This document shows, in pieces, positions 25,014 through 35,912 of a stretch of 64,000 nt of DNA. The stretch lies in contig NZ_JABXOF010000009.1 of assembly GCF_013375155.1 (NCBI RefSeq), positions 1 to 64,000 of the forward strand. Reading direction: 5' to 3'. Under the pieces are notes generated by a model that was not told the DNA's origin, did no database searches, and saw nothing but the letters and a program-made list of their open reading frames with translations. Made by a program: the position numbers and the translations under genes. This DNA is from Serratia ureilytica (GTDB lineage Bacteria; Pseudomonadota; Gammaproteobacteria; Enterobacterales; Enterobacteriaceae). Each line of letters opens with the position of its first letter. Within the stretch, counting starts at the first letter, position 1.

Positions 25014-25035
25014 AAAAAAGGGCGCCGAAGCGCCC
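25014..25035 (-). terminator. Rho-independent terminator after metE
   Basis: On the minus strand GGGCGC-TTCG-GCGCCC is followed by six T, 50 bp after the metE stop. The UUCG tetraloop makes it especially stable. It also lies just after dlhH, for which the T run is on the wrong side. Confidence 0.82.
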
Positions 25036-25085
25036 AATCATCACACCAGTAAATCTATCTGCGGCGGTTTACCCGCCGCGCGGCA

Positions 25086-27359
25086 TCACGCGTGCTCGCG
25101 CAGGCGCTGCGCCGCCAATACCATGTTGGCCAGCGACTGCCGGGTTTCCGGCCAACCGCGAGTTTTCAGGCCGCAATCGGGGTTGACCCACAGGCGTTCC
25201 GCCGGGATGTTCTGCGCCGCTTTACGCAGCAGCGCTTCGATCCATTCCACGCTCGGCACGTTCGGCGAGTGGATATCGTAGACGCCCGGCCCGATTTCGT
25301 TCGGGTATTCGAACTCTTTGAAGGCTTCCAGCAGATCCATATCGGAACGCGAGGTCTCGATGGTGATCACGTCGGCGTCCAGCGCGGCGATGGAGTCCAT
25401 GATGTCGTTGAACTCGCAGTAACACATGTGGGTGTGGATCTGGGTGTCATCCTGCGCCACGGCGGCGTTCAATTTGAAGGCGTCCACCGCCCAGTTCAGG
25501 TAGGCGGCCCAGTCGGATTGTCGCAGCGGCAGCCCCTCGCGCAGCGCAGGTTCGTCGATCTGAATGATGCCGATGCCGGCTTTTTCCAAATCCTCTACCT
25601 CGTCGCGCAGCGCCAGCGCAATCTGCTTGGCGATCACTTCGCGGGTCACGTCTTCACGCGGGAACGACCAGCACAGGATGGTCACCGGCCCGGTCAACAT
25701 GCCTTTCACCGGCTTGTCGGTCAACGACTGGGCGAATTTGGCCCATTCGACGGTAATGGCTTCCGGGCGGCTGACGTCACCGATGATCACCGGCGGCTTC
25801 ACGCAGCGGGAACCGTAGCTCTGCACCCAACCATTCTGGGTAAACACGAAGCCGTCGAGGTTCTCACCGAAATATTCCACCATGTCGTTGCGCTCGGCTT
25901 CACCGTGCACCAGTACGTCCAACCCGAGGCGCTCCTGCTCGACGATCGCCTGTTTGATGTGCTCACCGATGCTGGTGCGGTAGTTGCTGCCGTCCAAACG
26001 GCCCTGTTTGAAGTCCAGACGCAGGCCGCGGATTTCGGTGGTCTGTGGGAACGAACCGATGGTCGTCGTCGGCCAGGCCGGCAGCTTGAAACGCTCGCGC
26101 TGCGCCCTGGCGCGCTCGGCGTACGCGCTGCGGCGTTCGCAGTCCTGCGCGGTGATCGCGGCCAGACGGCGCTCAACCTGTGAGTTATGCACGCGGTTCG
26201 ACTGGCGACGGGCGCGGATCGGCGCGCTGTAGGCGTCCAGCTCGGCCTGTTTCGTCGCGTCAGGCGCGTTCAGCGCCGAGCTCAACAGCGCCAGCTCGGC
26301 GCATTTTTGCAGGGCGAAGGCGAACCAGCTTTTCACTTCTTCGTCCAGACGGCTTTCCACGCTCAGATCGATCGGGCTGTGCAGCAGTGAACAGGAGGTG
26401 CCGATCCACAGCGGGCGCTGTCCCACCAGCGGCTGCAGACGTTCGAACCAGCGGCTCAGATCGGCGCGCCAAACGTTGCGGCCGTTGATCACGCCCAGCG
26501 ACAGCAGCCAGTCTTGCGGCAATGCGGCGCTCAGCGCGGCGATATCGTCATGGCCGGCGACCAGATCGACGTGCAGCCCCTGCACCGGCAGCGTGCGAAT
26601 GGTGTCGAGGTTGTGGCCGACGCTGTCGAAATACGTGGTCAACAGCAACTTAACCTGCCCCTGCAACGCGTCATACGCCGGTTTGAAGGCGTCCAGCCAG
26701 GCTTGCGGCAGCTCCAGCACCAGCGCAGGTTCGTCGATTTGCACCCATTCGACGCCGCGCTTCGCCAGCTCCGCCAGCACCTGCTGGTAAACCGGCAGGA
26801 TCTCTTTCAACAGCGACAGGCGGTCGAACGGCTCGCCCTTCACTTTACCCAACCACAGATAAGTCACCGGGCCAAGCAGCACCGGCTTGATGTGATGCCC
26901 CAGCGCCAGCGCTTCGTCCACTTCGTCCAGCAGTTGGGTCCAGCCCAGCTTGAACTGCTGGCCTTGCTGGAATTCGGGCACCATGTAGTGATAGTTGGTG
27001 TTAAACCATTTGGTCATTTCCGCCGCGGCCGCCGGCTCGCCGGTCGGTGCGCGGCCACGGCCGATGCGGAACAGCGTGTCCAGATCAATAGAGCCATCCG
27101 CATTCTGATGGCGCGCCGGCACGTTGCCCAGCAGCAGGCTGGTGGTCAACACATGATCGTACCAGGCGAAATCGCCGACCGGCACCAAATCCACCCCGGC
27201 CTGCTGTTGCTGCTGCCAATGACGAGCGCGCAGCTCGCGGCCAACCGCCAACAGCTCTTCCTGCGTTGAGTTGCCGGCCCAGTAGCTTTCCTGAGCTTTT
27301 TTCAGCTCACGTCGTAGCCCAACGCGAGGAAAACCCAGTGTGTGATTCAAGATTGCCAT
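25086..27359 (-). CDS. metE: Cobalamin-independent methionine synthase
   Basis: A 757-residue enzyme that transfers the methyl group of 5-methyltetrahydropteroyltri-glutamate to homocysteine. It is a double barrel; the C-terminal barrel carries the zinc ligands (His and Cys in [11 protein letters not shown], Glu further back, Cys in [11 protein letters not shown]). The IGSFPQT and [14 protein letters not shown] blocks are intact. The start at 27359 ([10 protein letters not shown]) fits E. coli; an ATG two codons upstream is possible. It is divergent from metR, its activator, as in E. coli. Confidence 0.97.
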   Translation of the reverse strand: MAILNHTLGFPRVGLRRELKKAQESYWAGNSTQEELLAVGRELRARHWQQQQQAGVDLVPVGDFAWYDHVLTTSLLLGNVPARHQNADGSIDLDTLFRIGRGRAPTGEPAAAAEMTKWFNTNYHYMVPEFQQGQQFKLGWTQLLDEVDEALALGHHIKPVLLGPVTYLWLGKVKGEPFDRLSLLKEILPVYQQVLAELAKRGVEWVQIDEPALVLELPQAWLDAFKPAYDALQGQVKLLLTTYFDSVGHNLDTIRTLPVQGLHVDLVAGHDDIAALSAALPQDWLLSLGVINGRNVWRADLSRWFERLQPLVGQRPLWIGTSCSLLHSPIDLSVESRLDEEVKSWFAFALQKCAELALLSSALNAPDATKQAELDAYSAPIRARRQSNRVHNSQVERRLAAITAQDCERRSAYAERARAQRERFKLPAWPTTTIGSFPQTTEIRGLRLDFKQGRLDGSNYRTSIGEHIKQAIVEQERLGLDVLVHGEAERNDMVEYFGENLDGFVFTQNGWVQSYGSRCVKPPVIIGDVSRPEAITVEWAKFAQSLTDKPVKGMLTGPVTILCWSFPREDVTREVIAKQIALALRDEVEDLEKAGIGIIQIDEPALREGLPLRQSDWAAYLNWAVDAFKLNAAVAQDDTQIHTHMCYCEFNDIMDSIAALDADVITIETSRSDMDLLEAFKEFEYPNEIGPGVYDIHSPNVPSVEWIEALLRKAAQNIPAERLWVNPDCGLKTRGWPETRQSLANMVLAAQRLREHA

Positions 27360-27377
27360 CGTCATATTCCCCATTTA

Positions 27378-27401
27378 GCCGTCCAGATGTTTACACATCC
27401 A
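27378..27401. promoter_or_regulatory. Possible MetJ operator in the metE-metR gap
   Basis: Three adjacent 8-bp units, AGCCGTCC, AGATGTTT and ACACATCC, match the met-box consensus AGACGTCT in about 6, 6 and 5 positions. Tandem 8-bp boxes are how MetJ binds. They start 19 bp before the metE ATG. A MetR box (TGAA-N5-TTCA) was not found clearly. Confidence 0.5.
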
Positions 27402-27464
27402 TAATCAGCAGGTACTGTATTAACCACAAGCGCAATTTATTCACTGTCAATGTGAAGGACTCTC

Positions 27465-28409
27465 ATGATCGAACTGAAACATTTACGGACGCTGCAGGCT
27501 CTGCGCAACAGCGGTTCGTTGGCGGGGGCGGCGGCCCAACTTCATCAGACGCAGTCTGCCCTGTCGCACCAGTTCAGCGATCTTGAGCAACGTCTGGGCT
27601 TCAAGCTGTTCGTGCGCAAGAGCCAGCCCCTGCGCTTCACCGCCCAGGGCGAAATCCTGCTGCAGCTGGCGGAACAGGTGCTGCCGCAGATCCAGCAGGC
27701 GCTGCAGGCCTGCCACGAGCCGCATCAAACCACGCTGCGCATCGCCATCGAATGCCACAGCTGCATTCAGTGGCTGACGCCGGCGCTGGACAACTTCCGC
27801 CAGCGTTTCCCGCAGGTGGTGATGGACTTCACCTCCGGCGTCACTTTCGATCCGCAGCCGGCCCTGCAACAGGGCGAGCTGGATCTGGTGATGACGTCGG
27901 ATATCCTGCCGCGCAGCGGCCTGCACTATTCGCCGATGTTCGATTTCGAGGTGCGTCTGGTGCTGGCGCCGGATCATCCGCTGGCCGGCAAGCCGCACAT
28001 CGAGCCGGAAGACTTGAGCGATGAAACGCTGTTGATTTACCCGGTGCAGCGCCAGCGGTTGGATATCTGGCGGCATTTCCTGCAGCCGGCGGGCGTCAAC
28101 CCGGCATTGAAGAACGTCGATAACACGCTACTGCTGATCCAGATGGTATCGGCGCGGATGGGGATTGCGGCGCTGCCGCACTGGGTGGTGGAGAGTTTCG
28201 AACGTCAGGGGCTGGTGGTGACCAAAACCCTGGGTGACGGCCTGTGGAGCCGCCTGTACGCCGCCGTGCGCGACGGCGAACAGCGCCAGGCGGTGACCGA
28301 AGCCTTTATCCGCTCGGCCCGCCAGCACGCCTGCGATCATCTGCCGTTTGTACGCGATGCCGCACGCCCCGGCGCGACCGGCGCCAAAGCATTGGCGGCC
28401 GGCGTATAA
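27465..28409 (+). CDS. metR: LysR-family activator of methionine genes, MetR
   Basis: A 314-residue LysR-type regulator: N-terminal winged helix-turn-helix (about 1-60, [20 protein letters not shown]) and a substrate-binding domain that senses homocysteine. In E. coli it activates metE, metH and others. The N-terminal sequence ([14 protein letters not shown]) and the place opposite metE support MetR itself and not another LysR protein. The tail after about 295 is Ala/Gly-rich. Confidence 0.95.
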   Translation: MIELKHLRTLQALRNSGSLAGAAAQLHQTQSALSHQFSDLEQRLGFKLFVRKSQPLRFTAQGEILLQLAEQVLPQIQQALQACHEPHQTTLRIAIECHSCIQWLTPALDNFRQRFPQVVMDFTSGVTFDPQPALQQGELDLVMTSDILPRSGLHYSPMFDFEVRLVLAPDHPLAGKPHIEPEDLSDETLLIYPVQRQRLDIWRHFLQPAGVNPALKNVDNTLLLIQMVSARMGIAALPHWVVESFERQGLVVTKTLGDGLWSRLYAAVRDGEQRQAVTEAFIRSARQHACDHLPFVRDAARPGATGAKALAAGV

Positions 28410-28415
28410 ACATTC

Positions 28416-28439
28416 GGGCCCCCCGTTCCGGGGTGGCCC
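28416..28439. terminator. Hairpin between metR and yigM
   Basis: GGGCCCCCCG and CGGGGTGGCCC form an almost perfect stem with one bulged T and a 3-base loop. It lies between the two convergent genes. There is no T run on either side, so termination strength is uncertain. Confidence 0.4.
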
Positions 28440-28445
28440 ACTCGT

Positions 28446-29306
28446 TTAGCCAAGCTGTTTCGGCGCTACCCAGCGGCGATGCACCCACAGCGAAGCGACG
28501 ATCACCGCCCCACCGATGATAAAGCTCGGCCAGTGCGGCTGCTGTTGCCAGATGGCCAGATTGACCAACAAACCGGCCGGCACATGCATATTGTTCATGA
28601 TGCCGAGCGTGCCCGCATCGACCTGAGTCGCGCCATAGTTCCACATGAAGTAACCCAGTCCCGACGCCACCACGCCCAGCCAGATCAGCACGCCCCACTG
28701 CAGGTTGGTGGTTGGCAGCTGCTGCGGGTTACCCCACAGGAACCAGGCCACCACCGCCACCGCCGCCGCCCCCAGGTAGAACCAGGAAAAGGCGGTGTGC
28801 TGCGGCAAGGGGTGCACTTCCATCAGGCGCTTATAGCCGACCATGCCGATGGCGAAGCTGATATTCGCCGCTTGCACCAACAGCAGCCCCCACCAGAAGT
28901 GTTCGCTCAGTTGATGATAGCGAATGATCGCCGCGCCCAGCACCGCCAGCAGCGCACTGAAGACGTAGCCCCAGCGCAGACGGCGGCCGCTCAGCAAATC
29001 GTAGATCAACGTGATGTACAGCGGCGTCAACACGGTGAACAGCAGGAATTCGGGTACCGTCAGGTAGAGATAGGCGCGGAAGCTGAACAGATACATGATG
29101 CCCAGTTGGAAGGCGCCCACCAGCATATACAGCAGGATCACCCTGGGCTTGATATTGCGCCAACGCAGAAACGGCAGGAATACCAGCGCCGCCAGCCCGA
29201 TGCGCACCAGCGCCGAGAACCCGCTGTCGACATGGCCCGCCAGGTACTCGCCGATCAGGCTGAAAGAAAATGCCCACAGGATGGTGGTTATAACCAAAAG
29301 CAGCAC
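28446..29306 (-). CDS. yigM: High-affinity biotin transporter YigM, EamA fold
   Basis: A 286-residue protein of the DMT/EamA superfamily with about ten membrane helices, very similar along its length to E. coli YigM (for example ILWAFSFSLIGEYLAGHVDS and YGATQVDAGTLGIMNNMHVP), which has been shown to take up biotin. It lies beside metR, as in E. coli. The C-terminus is a little shorter than in E. coli (299). Confidence 0.9.
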   Translation of the reverse strand: MLLLVITTILWAFSFSLIGEYLAGHVDSGFSALVRIGLAALVFLPFLRWRNIKPRVILLYMLVGAFQLGIMYLFSFRAYLYLTVPEFLLFTVLTPLYITLIYDLLSGRRLRWGYVFSALLAVLGAAIIRYHQLSEHFWWGLLLVQAANISFAIGMVGYKRLMEVHPLPQHTAFSWFYLGAAAVAVVAWFLWGNPQQLPTTNLQWGVLIWLGVVASGLGYFMWNYGATQVDAGTLGIMNNMHVPAGLLVNLAIWQQQPHWPSFIIGGAVIVASLWVHRRWVAPKQLG

Positions 29307-29457
29307 GATGGGTTCACCCTAAAAAGACCGAAAGGGCGATTGTAACGGAAGATGGACGCATAAGGGGATGAAAGGCGGTTTACATCTGAATAAAAGATAA
29401 ACTACCGGCAAAATTTCACCGCTGGGTTAGGCTTAATAAAAAGGCGAGGTAACCATC

Positions 29458-29787
29458 ATGAAAACTTCTCACATTCTGTTCGCTCTGCTGTTGCTGCCTG
29501 GGTTGGCGGCGGCGGCCAACGGCGTAACCGACCTGCGCTCACAGCAGCAGTTACTCAACCAAAACAGCCAGCAGGCGCAGCAACAGCGCTTGTTGAACAA
29601 CCGGCAGATGGATCAACGCCGCCTGCAGCAGCAGCGACAGTTCGACAATCAGCGGCAACAGCTGATGCAAACCACGCCGAACGGCGGGCAACTGCTGCCT
29701 AACGGCAACCAGCCGCGCGATCCGTTCAATCGCACCGCGCCGGCGGTGCCGCAGGCGCCGATGCCGGCTACGCCCGCACGCCCATAA
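29458..29787 (+). CDS. yhhA: DUF2756 exported protein YhhA
   Basis: A 109-residue protein with a signal peptide (about 1-20, cleavage after AAAA), then a Gln/Arg/Asn-rich, probably helical region (about 28-70) and a Pro/Ala-rich end. Composition, export signal and position near ugpQ agree with E. coli YhhA (DUF2756, 146 residues), although it is shorter. The function is unknown. Its last 20 bases overlap the convergent AEC transporter gene. Confidence 0.75.
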   Translation: MKTSHILFALLLLPGLAAAANGVTDLRSQQQLLNQNSQQAQQQRLLNNRQMDQRRLQQQRQFDNQRQQLMQTTPNGGQLLPNGNQPRDPFNRTAPAVPQAPMPATPARP

Positions 29788-30724
29788 CGGTGAGGAACAG
29801 CGGCGTGGTGATCGCCGCCAGCACGGTGGACATCACCAGGCTGGTGGCGGCCGGGCCGGTGAGCGTATTGAACTGGCGCGACATCAGGTAGACGTTCACC
29901 CCCACCGCCATTGAGCCCAACAGCACCACAACGCGGGTCTCCATCGGCGGCAAATCCATCATCCAGGCCAGCAGCCAAATCACTAGCGGCTGCACCAGCA
30001 GCTTCAGCACGCAGATGGCGCTGCTCAGCTGCCAGCCTTCGCTGATGCGGTACTCCGCGAGCCCCATGCCAAGCACCACCAGCGACAGCGGCGCCGCCAC
30101 CTGGCCGAGCATGCTGACCGGCCGATCGACGAAGGTCGGCAGCGGCAGGCTGGTCAGGCTGAACAAGGTGCCGGACAGAATGCCGACGATCAGTGGGTTG
30201 GTCAGCACGCTGCGCGCGGTTTTAGCGAAGCCGCTCAGCGTCGGCGAGCCGTTGCGCGCCCATTCGATCGATACCGTCACCAGCGTCCACAGGATCAGGC
30301 CGTTGAACACCAGCACCAGCGCCACCGACGGGATCGCCGCCTGCCCCAGCATTACGCTGGCGATCGGTAAACCGAGCATCACGTTATTGGAGAAAATACC
30401 GCCCAGCGCAAACACCGATCCGGCGACGCCATCTAGCCGGAAGAGGTGCCGGGCGACCAGGCGGCCAAGCACAAACACGATCAGGCAGCTGCCAAAGAAC
30501 GCGATCAACAGCCGGGCGTCGACCGCCGGGCGCTGCGAGAAGTCGCACATCATGCGAAACAACATGGCGGGCAAGGCGAGGGAAAACACGAAGCGCGTCA
30601 GGCCATCGGTGATGCTGGAAGGCCATTTCCCCCAGCGAATCAGCCCATAACCCAACGCGATCAGGACGAACAGCGGTAAAGACAGCACGATCTGGTGCCA
30701 CAGTGACAGGATAAAGCCAGGCAT
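29768..30724 (-). CDS. AEC-family (auxin efflux carrier) transporter
   Basis: A 318-residue membrane protein with about ten helices in two halves, typical of the AEC family, which includes MdcF-like malonate carriers. Blocks GGIFSNNVMLGLPI (about 107-120) and LVVLGMGLAEYRI (about 232) are characteristic. AAGGAA precedes the ATG. It sits between yhhA and ugpQ, which are adjacent in E. coli. The substrate is not known. Confidence 0.85.
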   Translation of the reverse strand: MPGFILSLWHQIVLSLPLFVLIALGYGLIRWGKWPSSITDGLTRFVFSLALPAMLFRMMCDFSQRPAVDARLLIAFFGSCLIVFVLGRLVARHLFRLDGVAGSVFALGGIFSNNVMLGLPIASVMLGQAAIPSVALVLVFNGLILWTLVTVSIEWARNGSPTLSGFAKTARSVLTNPLIVGILSGTLFSLTSLPLPTFVDRPVSMLGQVAAPLSLVVLGMGLAEYRISEGWQLSSAICVLKLLVQPLVIWLLAWMMDLPPMETRVVVLLGSMAVGVNVYLMSRQFNTLTGPAATSLVMSTVLAAITTPLFLTVMGVRA

Positions 30725-30784
30725 CGCATTCCTTCCGGTGGTGCGGCGGCAAGGCTTGTCGTCGCGGGATTCATCGGCGCCGGA

Positions 30785-31522
30785 TTAAAAATCCGGGCCA
30801 ATCAAATCTATCCGGTCGGTGCAAATGCAGTCAACGCCCCAATCGAGCAACAGGCGCGCGCGATCCGCTTGGTTGACGGTATACACCAGAATGCGCAGCC
30901 CGGCGTCTTTCAACGCTTTCACCCGCTCGGCGGTCAGCGCTTTGTGATCGATATGCAGCGAGACGCAATCCAGGCGTTCAGTCAGCTCGCGCCAGTTGTC
31001 GTCCCAGGCCTCCAACAGCAGGCCGCGCGGCAAGTCCGGCACGGTGCGCTGCGCCGCCGCCAGCGCTTCGACCGAGAAAGAAGAGAGCAGCGGGTCGGTC
31101 TGCCCTTGCCACAGCAGCCGCGCCGCCAGCGCCACCACCCGGCCGGTTTCATCGTCGCTGCCGGTGGTCGGTTTGATCTCGATATTGGCCATCAGGCCAT
31201 GTTCCTGGCAGCGTTCAGCCACCTCCGACAACAGCGGCAGCCGCTCGCCCTTGAAGGCCGAGCTGTACCAGTTGCCGGCATCCAGCTGCACCAGTTTGTC
31301 CCACGGCAGCTCGCCCGCCACGCCCCAACCGTTGCTGGTGCGATCCAGCGTGTCGTCGTGCAGCAGGAAAATTTGCCCGTCCTGCGCCAGCTTGGCGTCG
31401 AACTCGATCATCTTGTGGCCGTGGCGCGCGCCGACGTCGATCGCCGCCAGGGTGTTTTCCGGCGCCAGAGAACCGCCGCCGCGGTGGGCGACAATATGAG
31501 GGTAAGGCCAGGGTCTCGTCAT
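30785..31522 (-). CDS. ugpQ: Cytoplasmic glycerophosphodiester phosphodiesterase
   Basis: A 245-residue enzyme that hydrolyses glycerophosphodiesters imported by UgpBAEC to glycerol-3-phosphate plus alcohol. The GDPD signature is present: [23 protein letters not shown] and [13 protein letters not shown], then MANIEIKP. There is no signal peptide, unlike GlpQ. The ATG at 31522 shares a base with the ugpC stop (TGATG); a TTG one codon earlier is less likely. It is the last gene of the ugp operon. Confidence 0.95.
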   Translation of the reverse strand: MTRPWPYPHIVAHRGGGSLAPENTLAAIDVGARHGHKMIEFDAKLAQDGQIFLLHDDTLDRTSNGWGVAGELPWDKLVQLDAGNWYSSAFKGERLPLLSEVAERCQEHGLMANIEIKPTTGSDDETGRVVALAARLLWQGQTDPLLSSFSVEALAAAQRTVPDLPRGLLLEAWDDNWRELTERLDCVSLHIDHKALTAERVKALKDAGLRILVYTVNQADRARLLLDWGVDCICTDRIDLIGPDF

Positions 31523-32592
31523 CAATCCATCCGTAATCCGCTGTGGGTGTCAAAGAAGTGCAGCGCCTGAGCAGGCAGCTGCAAATATAGCGTACTGCCC
31601 GCCGTCGGCAAGGTTTCATGCGACAACCGCGCGATCACCCCGTGACCGCCCCACTGGCCGTGCGCCAGATTGTCGGCCCCCAGCAGTTCCAGCGTCTGCA
31701 GCTGCAGCGGCACGCCCTGGCCTTGCGCCACCAGCTGAATATGCTCCGGCCGAATGCCCAGCGTCAACTGCCGCCCCGCCCACTGCGGCTTGGCCGCCGG
31801 CAACGGCAGCGTCATGCCGTCCGCCAGCAGCAGCTGGCCGCCGTCGGCACTGAGGGTGCCGGGCAGCAGGTTCATCGCCGGCGATCCGATAAAGCCGGCG
31901 ACAAACAGCGAAGCCGGCCGTTGGTACACTTCACTCGGGGTGCCGATCTGCTCCGCCACGCCCTTGTTCATTACGATCACCCGCTGCGCCAGCGTCATCG
32001 CCTCCACCTGGTCGTGAGTCACGTACAGGCTGGTGGTTTTCAGGCGTCGGTGCAGCTGTTGCAGCTCCAGGCGCATCTGCACCCGCAGCTTGGCGTCCAG
32101 GTTGGACAGCGGTTCATCGAACAGGAACACCGCCGGTTCGCGCACGATGGCGCGCCCCATCGCCACGCGCTGGCGCTGGCCGCCGGAAAGTTCGCGCGGT
32201 TTGCGCTTGAGCAGCGGCTCCAGCTCCAGGATGCGCGCCGCTTCCTCCACTCGCTGGCGGATATGCTCCTTGCCGAAACCGCGGATCTTGAGGCCGTAAG
32301 CCATGTTGTCGTACACGCTCATGTGCGGATAGAGCGCGTAGTTCTGGAACACCATCGCGATGCCGCGATCCTTGGGCTCCAGATCGGTCACGCGCCGGGT
32401 ATCGATATAGATATCGCCGCTGGTGGTGCGCTCCAGCCCGGCCACCATCCGCAGCAGCGTGGATTTGCCGCAGCCGGACGGGCCGACCATCACGATGAAT
32501 TCACCGTCCGCCACGTCGAGGTCGATCTGTTTGATCACCGGCGTTTTACCGTCGTAAGACTTGGTGACCGCCTGTAGTTTTAATCCTGCCAT
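31522..32592 (-). CDS. ugpC: sn-Glycerol-3-phosphate ABC transporter ATPase
   Basis: A 356-residue ATPase of the MalK type. Walker [10 protein letters not shown] (about 37-45), signature [14 protein letters not shown] (about 135), Walker [13 protein letters not shown] and the switch His in [10 protein letters not shown] are all intact; the C-terminal about 120 residues form the regulatory OB-like domain. It starts 5 bp after ugpE. Confidence 0.96.
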   Translation of the reverse strand: MAGLKLQAVTKSYDGKTPVIKQIDLDVADGEFIVMVGPSGCGKSTLLRMVAGLERTTSGDIYIDTRRVTDLEPKDRGIAMVFQNYALYPHMSVYDNMAYGLKIRGFGKEHIRQRVEEAARILELEPLLKRKPRELSGGQRQRVAMGRAIVREPAVFLFDEPLSNLDAKLRVQMRLELQQLHRRLKTTSLYVTHDQVEAMTLAQRVIVMNKGVAEQIGTPSEVYQRPASLFVAGFIGSPAMNLLPGTLSADGGQLLLADGMTLPLPAAKPQWAGRQLTLGIRPEHIQLVAQGQGVPLQLQTLELLGADNLAHGQWGGHGVIARLSHETLPTAGSTLYLQLPAQALHFFDTHSGLRMD

Positions 32593-32597
32593 CGTCG

Positions 32598-33443
32598 TTA
32601 TTTCTCGCTATCAACCAGACCGCGCACAAACCAGCGCTGCATCAGAAGCACCACCGCCAGCGGTGGCAATAAAGTCAGAATCATCGCCGCCATCACCTGG
32701 TTCCACTGGGTCGGCGCGCCGGAAGTGGAGATCATGCTCTTGATGCCCGCCACCGCGGTGCCCATCGAAGCGTCGCTGGTGATCAGGATCGGCCACAGGT
32801 ATTGGTTCCAGCCGTAGATAAAGGTGATGACGAACAGCGCCGCCAGATTGGTTTTCGACAGCGGCAACACGATGTCCCAAAAGAAACGCATCGGCCCGGC
32901 GCCGTCGATGCGCGCCGCCTCCAGCAGCTCATCCGGCAACGTCATGAAGAACTGGCGCAGCAGGAAGGTGGCGGTGGCCGAGGCCATCAGCGGCAGCGTC
33001 AGGCCGGTATAGCTGTCCAGCAGGTTGAGGTTGGAGATCACCTCCACCGTCGGGAAAATGCGCACTTCCACCGGCAGCATCAGGGTGAGGAAAATCAGCC
33101 AAAAAAACAGGCTGCGCAGCGGGAAACGGAAATACACGATGGCGTAAGCCGACAGCACTGACACCGCGATCTTGCCGCAGGTGATCGCCAGCGCCATGAT
33201 CACGCTGTTGAGCAGCAGCAGCGAGAACGGCACCTTGAGGTTGCCCACGCCGCCCTGCCAGATATTGCGGATGTTCTCCCACAGGTGACCGCCGGGCACC
33301 AGCGTCATCGGCACCTGAAACACCTGTTTGTCGTCCAGCGTGGCGGCGACAAAGGCCACGTACAGCGGGAACAGCACCACCAGCACGCCGATAATCAGCA
33401 TCACATGGCTGAAGATGTCCAGCCCGCGTCGATTCTCAATCAT
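32598..33443 (-). CDS. ugpE: sn-Glycerol-3-phosphate ABC transporter permease UgpE
   Basis: A 281-residue permease of the MalG type with six membrane helices and the EAA loop ([20 protein letters not shown], about 190-210) that contacts UgpC. It overlaps the end of ugpA by four bases, as expected for coupled subunits. Confidence 0.96.
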   Translation of the reverse strand: MIENRRGLDIFSHVMLIIGVLVVLFPLYVAFVAATLDDKQVFQVPMTLVPGGHLWENIRNIWQGGVGNLKVPFSLLLLNSVIMALAITCGKIAVSVLSAYAIVYFRFPLRSLFFWLIFLTLMLPVEVRIFPTVEVISNLNLLDSYTGLTLPLMASATATFLLRQFFMTLPDELLEAARIDGAGPMRFFWDIVLPLSKTNLAALFVITFIYGWNQYLWPILITSDASMGTAVAGIKSMISTSGAPTQWNQVMAAMILTLLPPLAVVLLMQRWFVRGLVDSEK

Positions 33444-34327
33444 TGGTAGCGCACCTTACGTTCAACGAAGCGGAACTGGATCACCGTCAGGCCGATCACC
33501 AGCAACATCAGGATCACCGACTGCGCGGCGGAACTGGAGAGATCCAACCCTGCGAAGCCTTCGCGGTAGATCTTGTAGATCAACGTGGTGGTGGACTGCA
33601 CCGGCCCGCCGCCGGTGGCGGCGTCGATCACCGGGAAAGTATCAAAGAAGGCGTACACCAGATTGACCACCAGCAGGAAGAAGCTCACCGGCGCGATCAG
33701 CGGCAGCACCAGATGGAAGAAACGCCGCACCGGGCCGGCGCCGTCGATGGCCGCCGCTTCCACCAGCGAACGCGGGATCGACTGCAGCGCCGCGAGGAAA
33801 AACAGGAAGTTATAGCTTATCTGCTGCCATACCGAGGCCAGCACCACCAGGAACATCGCCTGGCCGCTGTTTTGCGCATGGTTCCAGTTATAGCCCAGAC
33901 CGTTGAGGAAATGGGTGATCAACCCCAGACCGGGGTTGAACAGAAAGATCCACAGCACCGCCGCCACCGCCGGCGCCACCGCGTAGGGCAGGATCATCAG
34001 CGTGCGATAGAGGCGGCTGCCGCGCAGCACGTAGTCCACCAGCGCAGCGAAGAACAGCGAAACCGCCAGCCCGATGCCGGCCACTAGGAAGCTGAAGATC
34101 AGCGTGGTGTAGAACGAGTCGAGGTAGTAAGGATCCTGGAACAGCTGTTTAAAGTTATCCAGCCCGACAAACTGGCTGGACAGGCCGAACGGATCGAGGC
34201 TCTGCACCGAATACCACAGCGCTTCGCCGGCGGGCCATAAAAAGAAGACGGCGGTAATCAGCAGCTGCGGCAGCACCAGCGCATAGGGCAACCAGCTGCA
34301 GCCGAAACCGGGACGGGAAGATGACAT
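33440..34327 (-). CDS. ugpA: sn-Glycerol-3-phosphate ABC transporter permease UgpA
   Basis: A 295-residue permease of the MalF type, with the EAA loop [20 protein letters not shown] (about 195-215). The ribosome binding site before its ATG is weak, and a strong stem-loop lies in the 78-bp gap from ugpB; both should keep the permease well below the binding protein. Confidence 0.96.
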   Translation of the reverse strand: MSSSRPGFGCSWLPYALVLPQLLITAVFFLWPAGEALWYSVQSLDPFGLSSQFVGLDNFKQLFQDPYYLDSFYTTLIFSFLVAGIGLAVSLFFAALVDYVLRGSRLYRTLMILPYAVAPAVAAVLWIFLFNPGLGLITHFLNGLGYNWNHAQNSGQAMFLVVLASVWQQISYNFLFFLAALQSIPRSLVEAAAIDGAGPVRRFFHLVLPLIAPVSFFLLVVNLVYAFFDTFPVIDAATGGGPVQSTTTLIYKIYREGFAGLDLSSSAAQSVILMLLVIGLTVIQFRFVERKVRYQ

Positions 34328-34371
34328 AGCAGTTAAACCATTAATCGGGTACGGAAGGATCGGCGTGAAGA

Positions 34372-34397
34372 CGCGAGCCCGGTCTACCGGGCCCGCG
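34372..34397 (-). other. Stem-loop between ugpB and ugpA
   Basis: CGCGGGCCCGG and CCGGGCTCGCG (minus strand) form an 11-bp stem with one G-T pair and a TAGA loop, 9 bp after the ugpB stop. There is no T run, so it is more likely an mRNA-stabilising or partially attenuating element than a full terminator. Confidence 0.65.
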
Positions 34398-34405
34398 ACG
34401 CGGGG

Positions 34406-35725
34406 TTACTTGGTCGAAGCTTCGAAGCGGCGCAGCAGCACGTCACCGCGCTGCACGGCGGCGTCCAACGCCTGCTGAGGCGTTTTCTTGCCGGTCCACA
34501 CGCCTTCCAGCTCCTCATCCACCACGCTGCGGATCTGCGGCATGTTGCCCAGGCGCAGGCCCTTGGTGAACGGCAACGGCGGCTTGTTCAGCATCTGACG
34601 AGTGGCGACGTCGGCACCCGGGTTCTTGTCGTAGAAGCCCTGCTGCTTGGTCAGATCGTAAGCCGCGGTGGTGATCGGCAGATAGCCGGTCTTCTGGTGC
34701 CATTCGGCGGCGATTTCCGGCTGCGCCAGGTACTGCAGGAATTCGGCCACGCCCTTGTAGGTGGCGGCGTCTTTGCCGTTCATCACCCACAGGCTGGCCC
34801 CGCCGATGATGGCGTTTTGCGGCGCATTTTTCGCGTCGGCGTCGTACGGCATCATGCCGACGCCGTAGTTGAATTTGGCGTAGTGCTTGATGTCCGCCAA
34901 CGAACCGGATGAGGCGGTGGTGATGGCGCAGTCGCCGTTATAGAACTTCTCGGTGGATTCGTCTTTGCGGCCGAAATAGGTGAAGTCGCCCTTCTTGTTC
35001 ATCGCTTCGAGCAGCGCAATATGTTTGACCTGCAGCGGTTGGTTGAACTCCAGCTTGGCGCTGGTGCCGCCAAAGCCGTTGTTTTCACTGGCGAACGGCA
35101 CGCCGTGCCAGGCGCTGAAGTTCTCCAGTTGGATCCAGCCCTGCCAGCCGCTGGCGTAACCGCACTTCATGCCGGCTTCGCGCAGTTTGGCGGTATCCGC
35201 CGCCAGTTCCTGCCAGGTTTTCGGCGGTTGATCCGGGTTCAGGCCGGCCTTTTTGAAGGCGTCTTTGTTGTAGTACAGCACCGGCGTGGAGCTGTTGAAC
35301 GGCTGCGACAGCAGATGGCCGCTCTTGTTGTCGGTGTAATAGCCGGCCACCGTCGGCACGAACACCGACTCGTCGAAGTTGATGCCGGCCTCTTTAAACA
35401 CTTCATAGACCGGTTTGATGGCTTTGCTGGCCATCATGGTGGCGGTGCCCACCTCGTAAACCTGCAGGATCGCCGGCGCCTTGCCGGAGCGGTAAGCGGC
35501 GATGCCCGCCGCCAGGCTCTGTTCGTAGTTGCCTTTATAAACCGGCACAATCTTGACGTCGCTGTGCGACTGGTTGAAGCGATCCGCCAGAGAGTCCACT
35601 TCTTTACCCAGTTCGCCTTCCATCGAATGCCAGAACGGGATTTCTGTCGCCGCCAGCGCCTGTGCGCTGACCGCCAGGGTCAATGCGACGCACAACGTGG
35701 TTTTGCGAATAGCGTAGGTGAGCAT
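34406..35725 (-). CDS. ugpB: sn-Glycerol-3-phosphate-binding periplasmic protein
   Basis: A 439-residue substrate-binding protein with a Sec signal peptide (cleavage after AQALA, about residue 25) and the extracellular solute-binding fold of cluster B. It delivers glycerol-3-phosphate and glycerophosphodiesters to UgpAE. AGGAG is 6 bases before the ATG. It is the first gene of ugpBAECQ and is preceded by a Pho box. Confidence 0.97.
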   Translation of the reverse strand: MLTYAIRKTTLCVALTLAVSAQALAATEIPFWHSMEGELGKEVDSLADRFNQSHSDVKIVPVYKGNYEQSLAAGIAAYRSGKAPAILQVYEVGTATMMASKAIKPVYEVFKEAGINFDESVFVPTVAGYYTDNKSGHLLSQPFNSSTPVLYYNKDAFKKAGLNPDQPPKTWQELAADTAKLREAGMKCGYASGWQGWIQLENFSAWHGVPFASENNGFGGTSAKLEFNQPLQVKHIALLEAMNKKGDFTYFGRKDESTEKFYNGDCAITTASSGSLADIKHYAKFNYGVGMMPYDADAKNAPQNAIIGGASLWVMNGKDAATYKGVAEFLQYLAQPEIAAEWHQKTGYLPITTAAYDLTKQQGFYDKNPGADVATRQMLNKPPLPFTKGLRLGNMPQIRSVVDEELEGVWTGKKTPQQALDAAVQRGDVLLRRFEASTK

Positions 35726-35809
35726 GCCTAACTCCTGAAAAAGCTGGTGTAAAAGCGCGTGAGCGAAAAGAATCAGTTTTTTGTTCGGAAGCTAACATGC
35801 CATGCGCGG

Positions 35810-35849
35810 ATGACAGAAAAATAACCGTTAGATGACAGCCACATGACGG
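35810..35849 (-). promoter_or_regulatory. Pho box (PhoB operator) of ugpBAECQ
   Basis: On the minus strand four 7-bp units start every 11 bp: CCGTCAT, CTGTCAT, CGGTTAT and CTGTCAT, separated by 4-bp spacers. Two of the four are perfect CTGTCAT. This is the PhoB direct-repeat pattern and lies 85-125 bp before ugpB, which implies induction by phosphate starvation. Confidence 0.88.
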
Positions 35850-35880
35850 CAAGGTGAAGTGAAGATGGCGGTTTGATGTC

Positions 35881-35905
35881 GGCGGCGGGCATGGGCTCCG
35901 CCGCC
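35881..35905 (-). terminator. Hairpin after the aminotransferase gene
   Basis: GGCGGCGG and CCGCCGCC form an 8-bp stem with a 9-base loop just after the stop of the aminotransferase gene. No T run follows on the minus strand, so terminator function is doubtful. Confidence 0.35.
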
Positions 35906-35912
35906 GCGAGGA

